The notes under the pieces are model-generated. The model saw nothing but the letters and a program-made list of their open reading frames with translations, ran no database searches and was not told the DNA's origin. From Biomphalaria glabrata (lineage: Eukaryota > Mollusca > Gastropoda > Planorbidae), in NCBI RefSeq assembly GCF_947242115.1, contig NC_074721.1, forward strand, positions 35,251,754-35,315,753: a DNA stretch of 64,000 bases. Reading direction: 5' to 3'. The translations under genes and the position numbers were made by a program. Positions 42,701-52,169 of the stretch are shown here, one piece after another; position 1 is the first letter of the stretch, and the number at the start of each line of letters is the position of its first letter.

Positions 42701-45167
42701 TCTTGAGCTCAACTTATGTGTGATGTCTTTCATGTCAAAAAGGCTGTCTAACTGATACATAAAAAAGACAACATATTTAGCTGGGATGTCATACCACCTT
42801 TTGTTCACTATGGCCTGGACTAGCTCAATTCTAATTTGCTTCCTTAATGCTGTCTCAGGGCACAATGTCAGCTCCTGAACAATATCAGCTACCACATTAA
42901 CAGGCAAAATAAGCACATCCTGTGCAGTTTGTCTCAGCATCTTCTGTGTAATCATTAAGTCTGTTTTCTCACTTAAAAGTAAAGCTAACAGTTTATGTCT
43001 CATGTAAGCTGGAGCAGACGGAGTAAGGACCAGCTCCACAACAGAATGAATCGAATCCGATACAATGGTCTCTAATTTTATTTCCTCTTTGGCATTTTTT
43101 TTCTCTGCCAAAATTCGACCCCAATGGAGCAACCGGTGCTCACAATCCCTTATGGTGTTTTTAGCATAGGTTTTTTCAACATTGCTCAATATTTCTGAAA
43201 AAATGGTATCTTCTTTCGCTGAGATGGCTTCAGTACAAGATGTATCCATTTTCTTGGCGTCTGCTTCTAAAAGATGTTCTTTCAAAATCTTCTTTTTAAC
43301 ATTTGGCTGGAGAAAAAAAATGTTCTGTTTAAAATATTAACAAATTATTAGTACTAATACTTTATTTAAAATCTAGTTGCTATTTATGTTTCTATTTGAT
43401 GTCATGGAAACATCAAACTGAGCAGAGAGTCTAAAAACTCTTCACCTAAGCCAATCACAAACTGGTATCAGGTAACCATAAATAACCTTCATGTCTAATC
43501 TAACCTTTAGTCACCATCATATAACAGGAGAGGAGGAGGGGAGGGGGGGGTTTAGTGGTAAAGAGCTTGGCTACCACCAAGGAGTCTAGAGTTTGAATCC
43601 TGATTAAGACTGTGATTCTGGCTGAGCTTGGAATTTTTAGGCTGCCTCTGAGTCCACTAAACTATAGAGGGTACCTGACAAAAAATGGGGAAATAAAGGC
43701 ATTTGGTCAATGTGCTGGCTACATGATCAAAGAAACTGATGACATCAGCTGCCAAAGACGGCACAGCTTGTAAGGGGTGTCCAAGACAACAAACACTATA
43801 CTCAAAATTTCATTTTTCCTACAAGTGCTTCTAATATCACCAATTTGTGTGATAAGTAAAAGCAATTTTATTGAAGTTCTATTTCTATCTATATACATAG
43901 TAACTGTAACTTACAATTTAAAATAAAAACTTAAAGAGACATATCAGGGCTAGTATAATTTGATAATTAAGAGTCAAAGTTTGTTTATGATAGACTTTGG
44001 GATAAGACCAGAAGGGACAGAGAGATGCACATATCCTGATTTGTATGGCCATGTATTTATAATAGCAAATTTATAATATACAATAAAGTTAAATATATAC
44101 AAACATTTACAAGTGAATACAACTGATGTTTATTAAAGACTATAATATCATTAGATCTATATATTGAATAAATATTGTGTGAAGGATTTTGTGCTGTTAT
44201 TTCATTTTTGGTAGGGAGAGCATAGAGAATTATTAGACCTATAGACAATTACAAATAAACTTAACAGTCACACCAGTACGTTCGAGTGTCTGACATATAC
44301 AAGTATTCAATATATTGATCTAACATTTGTTATACTTCTGGTGGTGGTGCGGATAGGGGTAGTTAAGTGTGTGTAGCCACAAATCGCTCCAGGCCAGCGC
44401 TAGACAAGCAGTCAAGCATGACAAGTGGCGACAGTCAGCCACAGCGAGTAAAAACACAACGGTTTGGGATCTGTTTTGTGAAAGTAACTCAGGCCAGTCA
44501 AGTTGGATGTAGTCATGTGATCAAACAGAGTAATCGAGCGATGTTTCGTTGGTTTCTGGAAGGCCAGCGGGAACATTATGTAAAAAGCACAGTTCACTAC
44601 AGACGATTTTGTCAGTGTGGTTCAGCTGTGTGGTTCTGTGGGCATCTACGGTTCGGTGGAGAGTAAAGTCAAGACACCTCATGAGTATGAGATGACGTCT
44701 TGGTGTTATGTTAATCTAGACGATAAAGTCTGACACAACGAGCCCAATCTGTGAAGTTAGTCCTGAACAGTGGAGAGGCCAGTGGAGTTTGATAGAGCAG
44801 CACAAGAGTTGATATGCTGGTATGGTTGTTAACAGTGAAAACATTTGTACAGTCCATTTTGTGTTGCCAATTGTACAGTAATGGCTGTGACTTATTGGAC
44901 TGTTACATTACTTTGGAGCCCTAGGTTGTCAAGTTCTTTGAATTGGTTGTGTTGTGTGGTGCAGCCTGCATAGTAAGTCATTACAATATTATACTAACCC
45001 TGGATATATATACATTTAAGTCTTTATTTTAATTATATATAATATATATATATAATATAATAACAAATGTATATTCTTAAACTACATTAACATTTGGTTT
45101 TACCTCTAGTCCTTTTTTAGTAGAAAAATATCGCCTGGAGCCTAAAGATGGTGTTGAGTGAGTTAAC
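36710..45167 (-). CDS. FAST kinase domain-containing (FASTKD-family) mitochondrial protein
   Basis: Host gene of at least eight exons, phases matching throughout: 45167-45104, 43306-42139, 40935-40795, 39757-39630, 39444-39324, 38141-38057, 37016-36902, 36808-36710 (stop TGA). 639 residues are visible; the first exon with the ATG was not found. The first visible exon reads SLGSRRYFSTKKGLE, like a mitochondrial presequence. The large exon has helical repeats (LLYSCSVLNYRNERFLDKL) typical of FASTKD proteins; the end (IAARLLKHLGYIPIHV|ITYLDLKPN) resembles a RAP domain. FASTKD proteins regulate mitochondrial mRNA stability and processing. Length and layout suit FASTKD4/TBRG4, but the paralogue is not proven. 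The donor of the large exon is AAAG|GTCGGT, weak but required by phase. Introns carry SINEs, a 45-bp minisatellite and family A/B repeats. Confidence 0.75.
37714..37985 (+). repeat. SINE family 2, copy 3 (most complete)
   Basis: Head GGAGGCGTGGTGGCTGAGCA with B box GGGTTCAAATCC, CCCAGCTCTAATGGGTACTT, GACACCCTCGTTAACC, and a tail CATCATCTGCCCGATAGATCA also seen at 47070. Lies in a FASTKD-gene intron, antisense to it. Confidence 0.85.
38300..38790 (+). repeat. Dispersed repeat family B, copy 3 (no MITE)
   Basis: Matches 14740-14820 joined directly to 15073-15172 through a single TTAA at about 38383-38386, then 26060-26380. It is the empty site that proves the MITE insertion in copy 1. Located in a FASTKD-gene intron. 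Confidence 0.65.
40037..40215 (-). repeat. SINE family 2, copy 4
   Basis: GTTAACGAGGGTGTCATGCGG, CCCCAACTAAGGTTATGTACC and a decayed head with GAAACCCGCGACCC; reverse orientation, inside a FASTKD-gene intron. Confidence 0.7.
40365..40700. repeat. 45-bp minisatellite in FASTKD-gene intron
   Basis: About 7.5 copies of a 45-bp unit (TTTACAATATTTCTC, then TATATTTATGCATTTTATTT). The length is a multiple of three, so two plus-strand frames stay open (MFTIFLSIFMHFILS repeats), but codon content is AT repeat-driven and the unit lies in an intron of a minus-strand gene; no coding role is claimed. Confidence 0.85.
41565..42005 (+). repeat. Composite repeat family A, third copy (fragment)
   Basis: CGCTATTTCATGCTTTTAGC, ACGCTATGATCCTATCACTT, GGGGACTAATTCAGCTTATA, AATAGTTAATTAACTAATTGG and AACGTGTGCAAAC match 7100-7640 without the SINE found there. 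In the intron after the large FASTKD exon. Confidence 0.6.
43545..43790 (+). repeat. SINE family 2, copy 5
   Basis: GGTTTAGTGGTAAAGAGCTTGG, GAGTTTGAATCCTG, GAGTCCACTAAACTATAGAGGG; diverged but collinear with 37714-37985, in an intron of the FASTKD-family gene. Confidence 0.7.
44340..44965. other. GC-richer intronic island, unassigned
   Basis: About 600 bp of less AT-rich sequence inside the FASTKD-gene intron between the presequence exon and the large exon. A 99-codon plus-strand ORF (44367-44666) has no recognised similarity. It could be a leader or end of a retroelement; no terminal repeats were found. Confidence 0.35.
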
Positions 45168-46845
45168 CTTAAAAAACAAAATTAAGAATATTTTTTTTTT
45201 GTTTCATCAATTCAAAGGGAGTTAAGTAAAGCAAAATAATATATCTTGATTGTTTAAAAATTTGTCAGGCTTTTTATTAAACTAAGATATATTATAATTA
45301 ATGGCCAATGGCATAAACATGATGCAGAGATTTTCTGCTTTGAGAATGTTATTAATCAACTCTGCAGTAGAGAAGGTAGACACATTTAGTATGATACCCA
45401 AGCATCTAAACTACAACAAAGATCTGGTCTTGAAAGATAAATTGAAGTCCTAAATGAGAATCTACTACACATTCCTGCATGGGGAAGAGAAAACATTTTG
45501 GCATTGCAACTCTACGACCCAATCCAAACTTGCTAAACATGTTGTCAGTTGTTGTTTTTTAATTCACATTTACATTCTTTGGACTTTTCTAACACAATCT
45601 TGATTCCAGTAACTAAATAATATTTTGATTTTTTTCTCCCCAGTTTTGGATAATGTGGCCAGTCTTATTTAATTGTATTATACAGTGATGTCAGGGCTAC
45701 AGCCAGCCAGGCCATGTCAGGGCCATGATATGGTACTATTTGGAACCTCAAAATGTCTCCCCAAAATGCATTAATGAAGCAGTTAAAGCCAAATTACTGG
45801 TCAAGAGGTTAAGTACGCTTGAACTTGGTTTGGCTACCTATGAAGGGGGCTGACGCTCAACACTCAACTCGAGTAGAGTTGTGTTTACAGCCCCTCCTAG
45901 ATACACCCTCCCCCACTGGTCCACAAAGCATGAAAGTAGCACTATATAAAAGCTATAATTTTAGATAGCATTTGAGACTCCCTATAAAATTGACTTTTGT
46001 TTTTGAAACAAAATTAATTCCAACATTAAAATGATATGGCATAAAGCTTTTAATTTAAAAAAATTGACAACTAAAACTAGTTTGAGTAAAAGTAAAAATT
46101 AAACCTAGATGTTTTTCACATAACAAGAATAACTAGGTTAATACAAGGAAACCAATGTAATAATTCTTTTTTTTTTAATAATGAACACCTGTGAATGTCT
46201 TGTTAAATAACAGACTCATTTTTCTGATTAAGAAGAGAGGTGAGCCGTAGTTGCTAGAATCATCAAGCCAGCACTCAAATCAAGCCAAGATGATACTGAA
46301 CCAAAAAGTACTCTAGACAGTACACGGCCACTACATTTTAAATATATTTAGTACTTTGTGTGCCTGAAAAATTTAATGTAATTTGTTCTATTTCAGAAAC
46401 AATTATTTTCTAGTTTGATATGCACACCTAACACAACATGTATGACCTTTTAAAAGGTACTATAGGTAATGATAAAATACTTAATAAAAGTTATACTGCA
46501 GGAAAGTGATTTAAAAAGAAAAAAGTAAATGGATCATGAAAGATAGGTCAAATTGCTGAGGCATAGAAACTATTAGGCTGAATGGTTATAAAATTGTTCA
46601 GCATTTTCTTTTTTTACTGCTGATGAGTGCTATGAACTAGATCCCAACCAATTTTCAGTGGTGAAAAAATAAAGATTTGATTACCAAACATTTGTCGATT
46701 TATTTCTAGGGTCGGCAGACACATGAAGGAGTTTGATAAAAAAGAAAACAAGGGGAAAAGTAATATTACTAAAAACTAGGCTTTTAATGCATTTCATTAT
46801 TTATGTCAGTGAATCGAAGGCTTTAAAAGCACGTCTTGGAAGCAT
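45168..46845. other. AT-rich upstream region of FASTKD-family gene
   Basis: Expected to hold the first exon or promoter of the FASTKD-family gene, but no convincing ATG exon with a phase-2 donor was identified. Contains SINE family 3 copy 2 (45799-45960). Confidence 0.35.
45799..45960 (+). repeat. SINE family 3, copy 2
   Basis: GGTCAAGAGGTTAAGTACGC, CTTGAACTTGGTTTGGCTACC, GAGTAGAGTTGTGTTTACAG and CACTATATAAAAGCT align with 35850-36045; the middle is shorter. Confidence 0.65.
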
Positions 46846-47100
46846 GGCGGCTGAGTGGTAAATCGTGTGGCTTTCGAACCAGGGGTCGCGGGTTTGAATC
46901 ATTGTGAAGACTGAGAATCTTACTTTCTGGATTTTTAGGGCACCTCAAAGTCCACCCAGCTCTAATGGGTATCTGACATTAGTTGGGTAAAAGTAAAGGC
47001 TGTTGGTCATTGTACTGAACACATGACACTTTTGTTAAACATGGGCCACAGAAACAGATGGCTTTTACATCATCTGCCCCATAGATCACAAGGACTGGAC
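46846..47100 (+). repeat. SINE family 2, copy 6
   Basis: Head GCATGGCGGCTGAGTGGTAA, B box GGGTTTGAATCA, CCCAGCTCTAATGGGTATC, tail ACATCATCTGCCCCATAGATC; full length, moderately diverged. Confidence 0.8.
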
Positions 47101-47209
47101 TTTTTAAAAATACTTCATTATTAAGAGCCATATTTCATAGATCAAAGAACTTTCATTGTAGATCATCATTTGCATAAAAATTGTCTTACTAACTGATGCC
47201 AAAATGGTC

Positions 47210-47745
47210 CTTCAAAGCCTGAAAAACTTGGATACTTCCTATATAAAGCAAGACAGCTCTTGTAAACCTTAACATCAACAGCAAGGAAACTGTTCTTCAA
47301 TGGATTCCAGCACACATTGAATTAGAAGGCAATGAAAAAGCAGATATACTGGCCAAAGATGGAAGAATGAGCAAACAAATGAAAATTCCTCTCTACCCAG
47401 AAGAAATGAGAAAAATTACAGAGTGCAGAATAAATGTGACTTTGACCAGCTCTTAATTATAAGAAAAAGGACACCTATTATAAGCTATCTCAACGCATAA
47501 TTTTTCGACTCAGAACTGGACACTCAGAATGAGACTGTTCAAAAAGCTAAAAGTCAGGACTAGCAAAACATGCCCTTGAATGCTGACCATGTTCTTCAAA
47601 GCTGCATAATCAAGAGGGTCGAACAAGACTCTGCCCCCAAAACCCTCCTATAAAAGAAAAACTATACAGAGCACTGCCTGATCTGAAAACCACTGCGCTG
47701 TTCATCTCAGATATAGGATTACTGATATGAACCCTCCGACATGAA
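47210..47745 (+). mobile_element. LINE RNase H and C-terminal fragment
   Basis: Plus-strand translation gives VLQWIPAHIELEGNEKADILA (about 47292-47352), the RNase H region with its His and Asp in QWIPAH...GNEKAD, followed in shifted frames by a segment with cysteines and a PPIKEKLYRALPDL-like tail. Typical of the I-type LINE C-terminus. Several frame breaks; no RT in front. Confidence 0.65.
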
Positions 47746-48060
47746 AAATGAGAACGTAGAAGAAGAATTCGCATAAATACAAGTATAGAACTCTTTGCAA
47801 GACATTTTCTTCTGAATTACTTAGTGAGAAAAATACCTGTCGCTGAGTCAATAGTGCATTGATTAGTGAAAACACTATTTTAACAGTAGAATTATGTGTA
47901 CTAATCCGAAAGCAAATAATGATAAATCTTAATAACAAAGATTTACTGCTGCAGGAGTGAAGGACAGTATATGTATAGAAAATATAATAAACATGCATAT
48001 AAGTAGCCTGCTGGACCAAGTAAAAGAAAGGATGTTTAAACCATGAGGCCTTCATCAGCT

Positions 48061-48612
48061 ACTAAACAAACAAAAAAAAAAAAAAACAACTAACACAAAA
48101 TAGGCTTAAGTTAACATCTATTCAATGCTGTTCTCTATCGAGGCAGAAAAGAAATGAGTTACGCTGGTGTAAAAGTGCAGGTAATCAGAAGGGGGCTGTC
48201 ATGTAAGGCAAAGATAAATGGGGAAAGGGTGGAGTGTTAGTCCTCATTTCATTTTAAATAAAAGTGTGTTGGTTGCTGATCCCATGAAGTTGGAGGCTGC
48301 AATGCTGTAGAGGAGTGATGAGGAGATCAGTGGTACCTCTAGGATGTGTGCTATTGAAATAAATAAGAGAAGGTCTTAGTTGCAAAATTTCAAATGTCTC
48401 TAAGGTGTTCTTTGGAGTTGTGTTTTTAAGATGTTGCCTGTGTTTCCAATGTAGAGCATTTGACATCTTCAGCATATTATCACACTAATCTCCTCCACAA
48501 TGCAATAACAAAAATACCCATTTGCAGATCGAAAACAAACATTTACATTTCAGGTACCCTCCAAGATAACTTAAGCCTATTTTGTGTTGTTTGTCTTTTT
48601 TTGTTTGTTTAG
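48061..48612. repeat. Inverted repeat pair around possible Penelope-like scrap
   Basis: Arms at about 48061-48119 and 48566-48612 are imperfect inverted copies sharing AACACAAAATAGGCTTAAGTT, an A/T run and CTAAACAAACA. The enclosed about 445 bp read on the minus strand include YIGNTGNILKTQLQ, reminiscent of a GIY-YIG endonuclease of Penelope-like elements; this is weak. Broken, not functional. Confidence 0.45.
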
Positions 48613-49289
48613 GCATTGTTTCTTTTTTTTGGTCCGGCAGGGTTACATTATATATATAATATAATGTAAGTTTATTGTATTTTCTGATAAATCTTAGGCA
48701 GCTGAGTAAAGAGGTGTTTTTAACACTCAGAACAGTACTGAATAAACTATCTACTATTTATTTGAGTTTGAGTGTAAATAAAGTTTAAACCACTAGAAAG
48801 GAAAGATTAATTCAATTGATGGAATGTTATAGTAGTAAACAACAGAGGAGGATCCAACCTTCAAAGTTAAAACATACGTCACAGATAGATCTATGTAGTA
48901 TATATATATATTATATAAACCCTATTAGCTCATCAATTTAATGTCATTCATTGCAAACAAGTTTTATTAGTCCTTTGATAAAATGTAGAGAGATCTTTTT
49001 ATCTAAATTAAGAAGCAGGTTACTGGGATGCTCAAGATTTACCTTATTTTTACAGAACTGTTGACATTTTTATATTGTAGATCAAAAGGATGGTCAGGAT
49101 TTATCATGCGGAGATATGTAAGATGATGTCTGAATTTGGAGCATTGTGACTGCTTTTGCCAAGAACTTGCAAATGATTTCAAATTTGAGAGGGACATGAT
49201 GATTTATATTATGTAGATCTAGTAAAAAGAAATTTAAAACTAAAATAGATCTTGGATCAAGACTCAAGAAGGCAGGCACAAAGCAGTTG

Positions 49290-50000
49290 AAAGCTGCTAG
49301 ACTATTTAGATCTAGAATCTAGAGTAGACTTAGCTTAGTGTCTCTAGCTAGATTTACTCTAACTCTGGTGATTAATATTTATTTTAATTCTTCTTATCTT
49401 ATACTTATATAATACAGACGTTACTCATGGAGATTAGATTTTAAATTAGATTTAATTAGATCTACACTAAGTTACGACTAAGTCTAAGTAGAACTAAATA
49501 GTAAATTAACTAAATCTTGTTTAGCTATATCTAGAGGCTAGAGCAGCTAGTCTAGCTGCTAGAGTTAGATCTAGAAATCTAGTTCTAGAAGTTTAGTTAA
49601 GTCAAAGAGTGGATCTGCTATAAATAAAAACTTTTTAAAGTCGTGTATTCTACTATTTAGATCTTTAAGTGTAATACTATTATTAGATCTAGTACTAGTA
49701 GACTCTATTACAATTCTTTATTTATTATTCTAAATTGAGTAAATCTAGATTGGATTCTAGACTAATTGAGTAGATCTAATTAATTGAATAGTTCTAGATC
49801 TAGTCTAATTCACTTATTTATAATTTTATTCTAGGTCGGTGCTTTGCCTGTTTTAGAATCTAATTTCCAAATTGATCTAGACTCTGTTCTAATGGCATTT
49901 AAAAGCAGATTGACGAGAGAATTAGATCTATATCTATGGCCTATGGTTACTAAAGACTTAGATCTAGATCTAAATCGATAGACTGAGAATAAAGTAGAGG
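49290..50000. repeat. AGATCT/TAGATCTAGA-rich block
   Basis: Dense AGATCT, TCTAGA and TAGATCTA palindromes (for example near 49310, 49565, 49745, 49795, 49875 and 49960) with no regular period and no ORF of interest. The same motif is sprinkled through the window (5370, 10690, 21770, 29835). Confidence 0.6.
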
Positions 50001-50489
50001 TCGAAATGTATGAGAGCCATGGAGGCTTCCATATTGTCATTGGATAAAATTAAAAAGTATAAGCGAGCAAAATAAAAACAATACCCACTAACCCGCAGAT
50101 CTATTTTTTATATTTAGATCATAGACTATGATAGACTTATATGTCTATGATTTAGAATTTAGATATATATCATCCTATATGTAGTCTATGTCTAACGATA
50201 TAATTATAATATTATATCTATGGTCCACCCGAAAAGTTGAGTTTAAATAAAATTATTTTGATGAAATAGATTTCAATAGATTATAAATTTATGTATTGAT
50301 ATTCAGAAAGACACAATTAAAGATATAAAGGCACATTCCTTGTTCCATATATGCTATGACAAATTTGTACAAATGCTCCTTCTTCCCTAGTGCTATTAGA
50401 GCATGGAATGGATGGGTTGCCTGAGCCAGCCAGGAAAACCAAGTCATTGGTTAACATGCATGCATCTGCGCGATTACAAATAGATCTAT

Positions 50490-50800
50490 TTTTACCAATT
50501 GATTTTGCTTAGCGCTATTTCATGTTTAGCTTTCTAAATGCGCTATGATCCTTTCACTTGTTTGGACCAGTTGGGAAAAGGAGCGGGGGTGAAGGAAGAG
50601 GATTGGAGGGGGGGGGGGTCTATTATATTACCGTGATCGCTTTTAAAATGAATTCAAACTCAGGTCTCGAGCCTCCTCAGGGGGACTAATTAAGCTTATT
50701 AAGCTGTATTATATAAGATAAGAAGATCTGTCATTTATGATTTTTCCCTTGTTAAATACAAAACAAAATAATTGATTAATTATTGTTTTGTCAGGTAGGC
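50490..50800 (+). repeat. Composite repeat family A, fourth copy (fragment)
   Basis: CCAATTGATTTTGCTTAGCGC, TGCGCTATGATCC, CAGTTGGGAAAAGG, TCTCGAGCCTCCTCAGGGGGA and TTGTTTTGTCAGGTAG align with 7085-7390 and 41565-41935. Confidence 0.6.
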
Positions 50801-51330
50801 TACTACCCGGGTACGCTGTTCTGCCTCAACGTGGCACCCGGGTGGAAACGGTTAGTTGAGGGGGTAACTAGGCTAAATGAATTGCAAAACAAAACTCCCG
50901 TGGGAGTGTCCATTGCGAACCCATTGCACGGACGGAGTTGAAAGAGAGCTCTCACGACCCTGTCGATAATCCATGCGCCGTTCCTCAAGGGACCGTTACA
51001 TTAATGGCGAGTTCCCCCATGGTTAGCTTGGTATAACATAGGAAGATGGTGCCCATGCGTAGAGGCCAGTTATGTCGGAAATAGCAATGCTTTATATAGG
51101 CATTGACTTGGGTCTCTTCCAGACAGAACTGCGGTTCAAGCAGGTTTTTTTTTTACTGTTTGGCGCTCAAACAGGTTTTGTTTTCAAACATAGAGCTCAA
51201 AGAGCCTTCGATCGGCTCAGCTCTTAGACGATCAAACGGTAGGCTATTAGAAATACCTCCTGCCAGAACCTACTGGTTTAGGAGCCCAAAAAATGATTTT
51301 AAAACATATAATTAAGATTGGCCTACATTT
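50801..51330. other. GC-richer unassigned segment
   Basis: About 500 bp after the family A fragment, unlike the AT-rich surroundings. No protein similarity recognised. Weak resemblance to 29425-29460 near its right end. Confidence 0.35.
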
Positions 51331-51654
51331 TTTTTTCTGTTATTCAATAAGCCACTAACAATTTACCAAACATGCCCTACTTTTTTTTTCTCTCATCAAA
51401 CACATGTTCCATGGGGAGACTCTTTGGAGGCCGCCTCTGAGTTTGTGTTTACACAATTTTTTAAAAATTAAAAAAAAAGTGGGTTTTTTTTATACTATTG
51501 AATTAAAAAGACTTATTCACTTCCCAAGTAAATCCAGGACCTATATACAGTGCTTATTATTTTTTTTTTTTTTTTTTTTTTTTTTGTAAATAAATAGGTG
51601 CCGGTACTCAGTGATGGAGTTCCTAACTTTTAACTACTAATACATTAATAATAA

Positions 51655-51708
51655 ACGTTAAGATACGTGCCGGTACGCCGTACCGGTGCGTACCGTCACA
51701 AAAAAGCA

Positions 51709-51800
<92 letters not shown>
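51655..51800. repeat. GC hairpin followed by (TA)n microsatellite
   Basis: At 51668-51695 the palindrome CCGGTACGCCGTACCGG is followed by CGTACCG, then about 43 TA units (51713-51798). A poly-T run of about 27 lies at 51559-51585. Confidence 0.85.
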
Positions 51801-52169
51801 TTATCGCCAGGGCCGTCTGCACCAAGATCGACTCAAAATGTTCTCTTTCAGAAGACATTTCAATGTCGTCTCAACGCGATTCTACCAGTAAGAACGCTCA
51901 AACTTCTCTCCAGGGATGTAGGCCTCAACTACTATCGTCATCTCAGATCCAGATCCCGCTATATGATAGACAACTCTCAAAGATCCTTTAACTGACTGGG
52001 CTGGAGACATACATTTTGAATGCGAGGGTGGGGGTCACCAATAAACACTGAACTTTTTGTTATCCACCCCATTCCTTTGATCGGCTGTTCACATTAGTAG
52101 CATATAGTAGCATAGTCAACTGTTCGGCCATTTTCTCTAACAATATAAAACATGTAACGTGGCTGTTTT

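Noticed and set aside
51658-51991. ORFs of YIYIYI repeats
   Set aside because: Translation of the (TA)n microsatellite on both strands; the same applies to 31385-31696.
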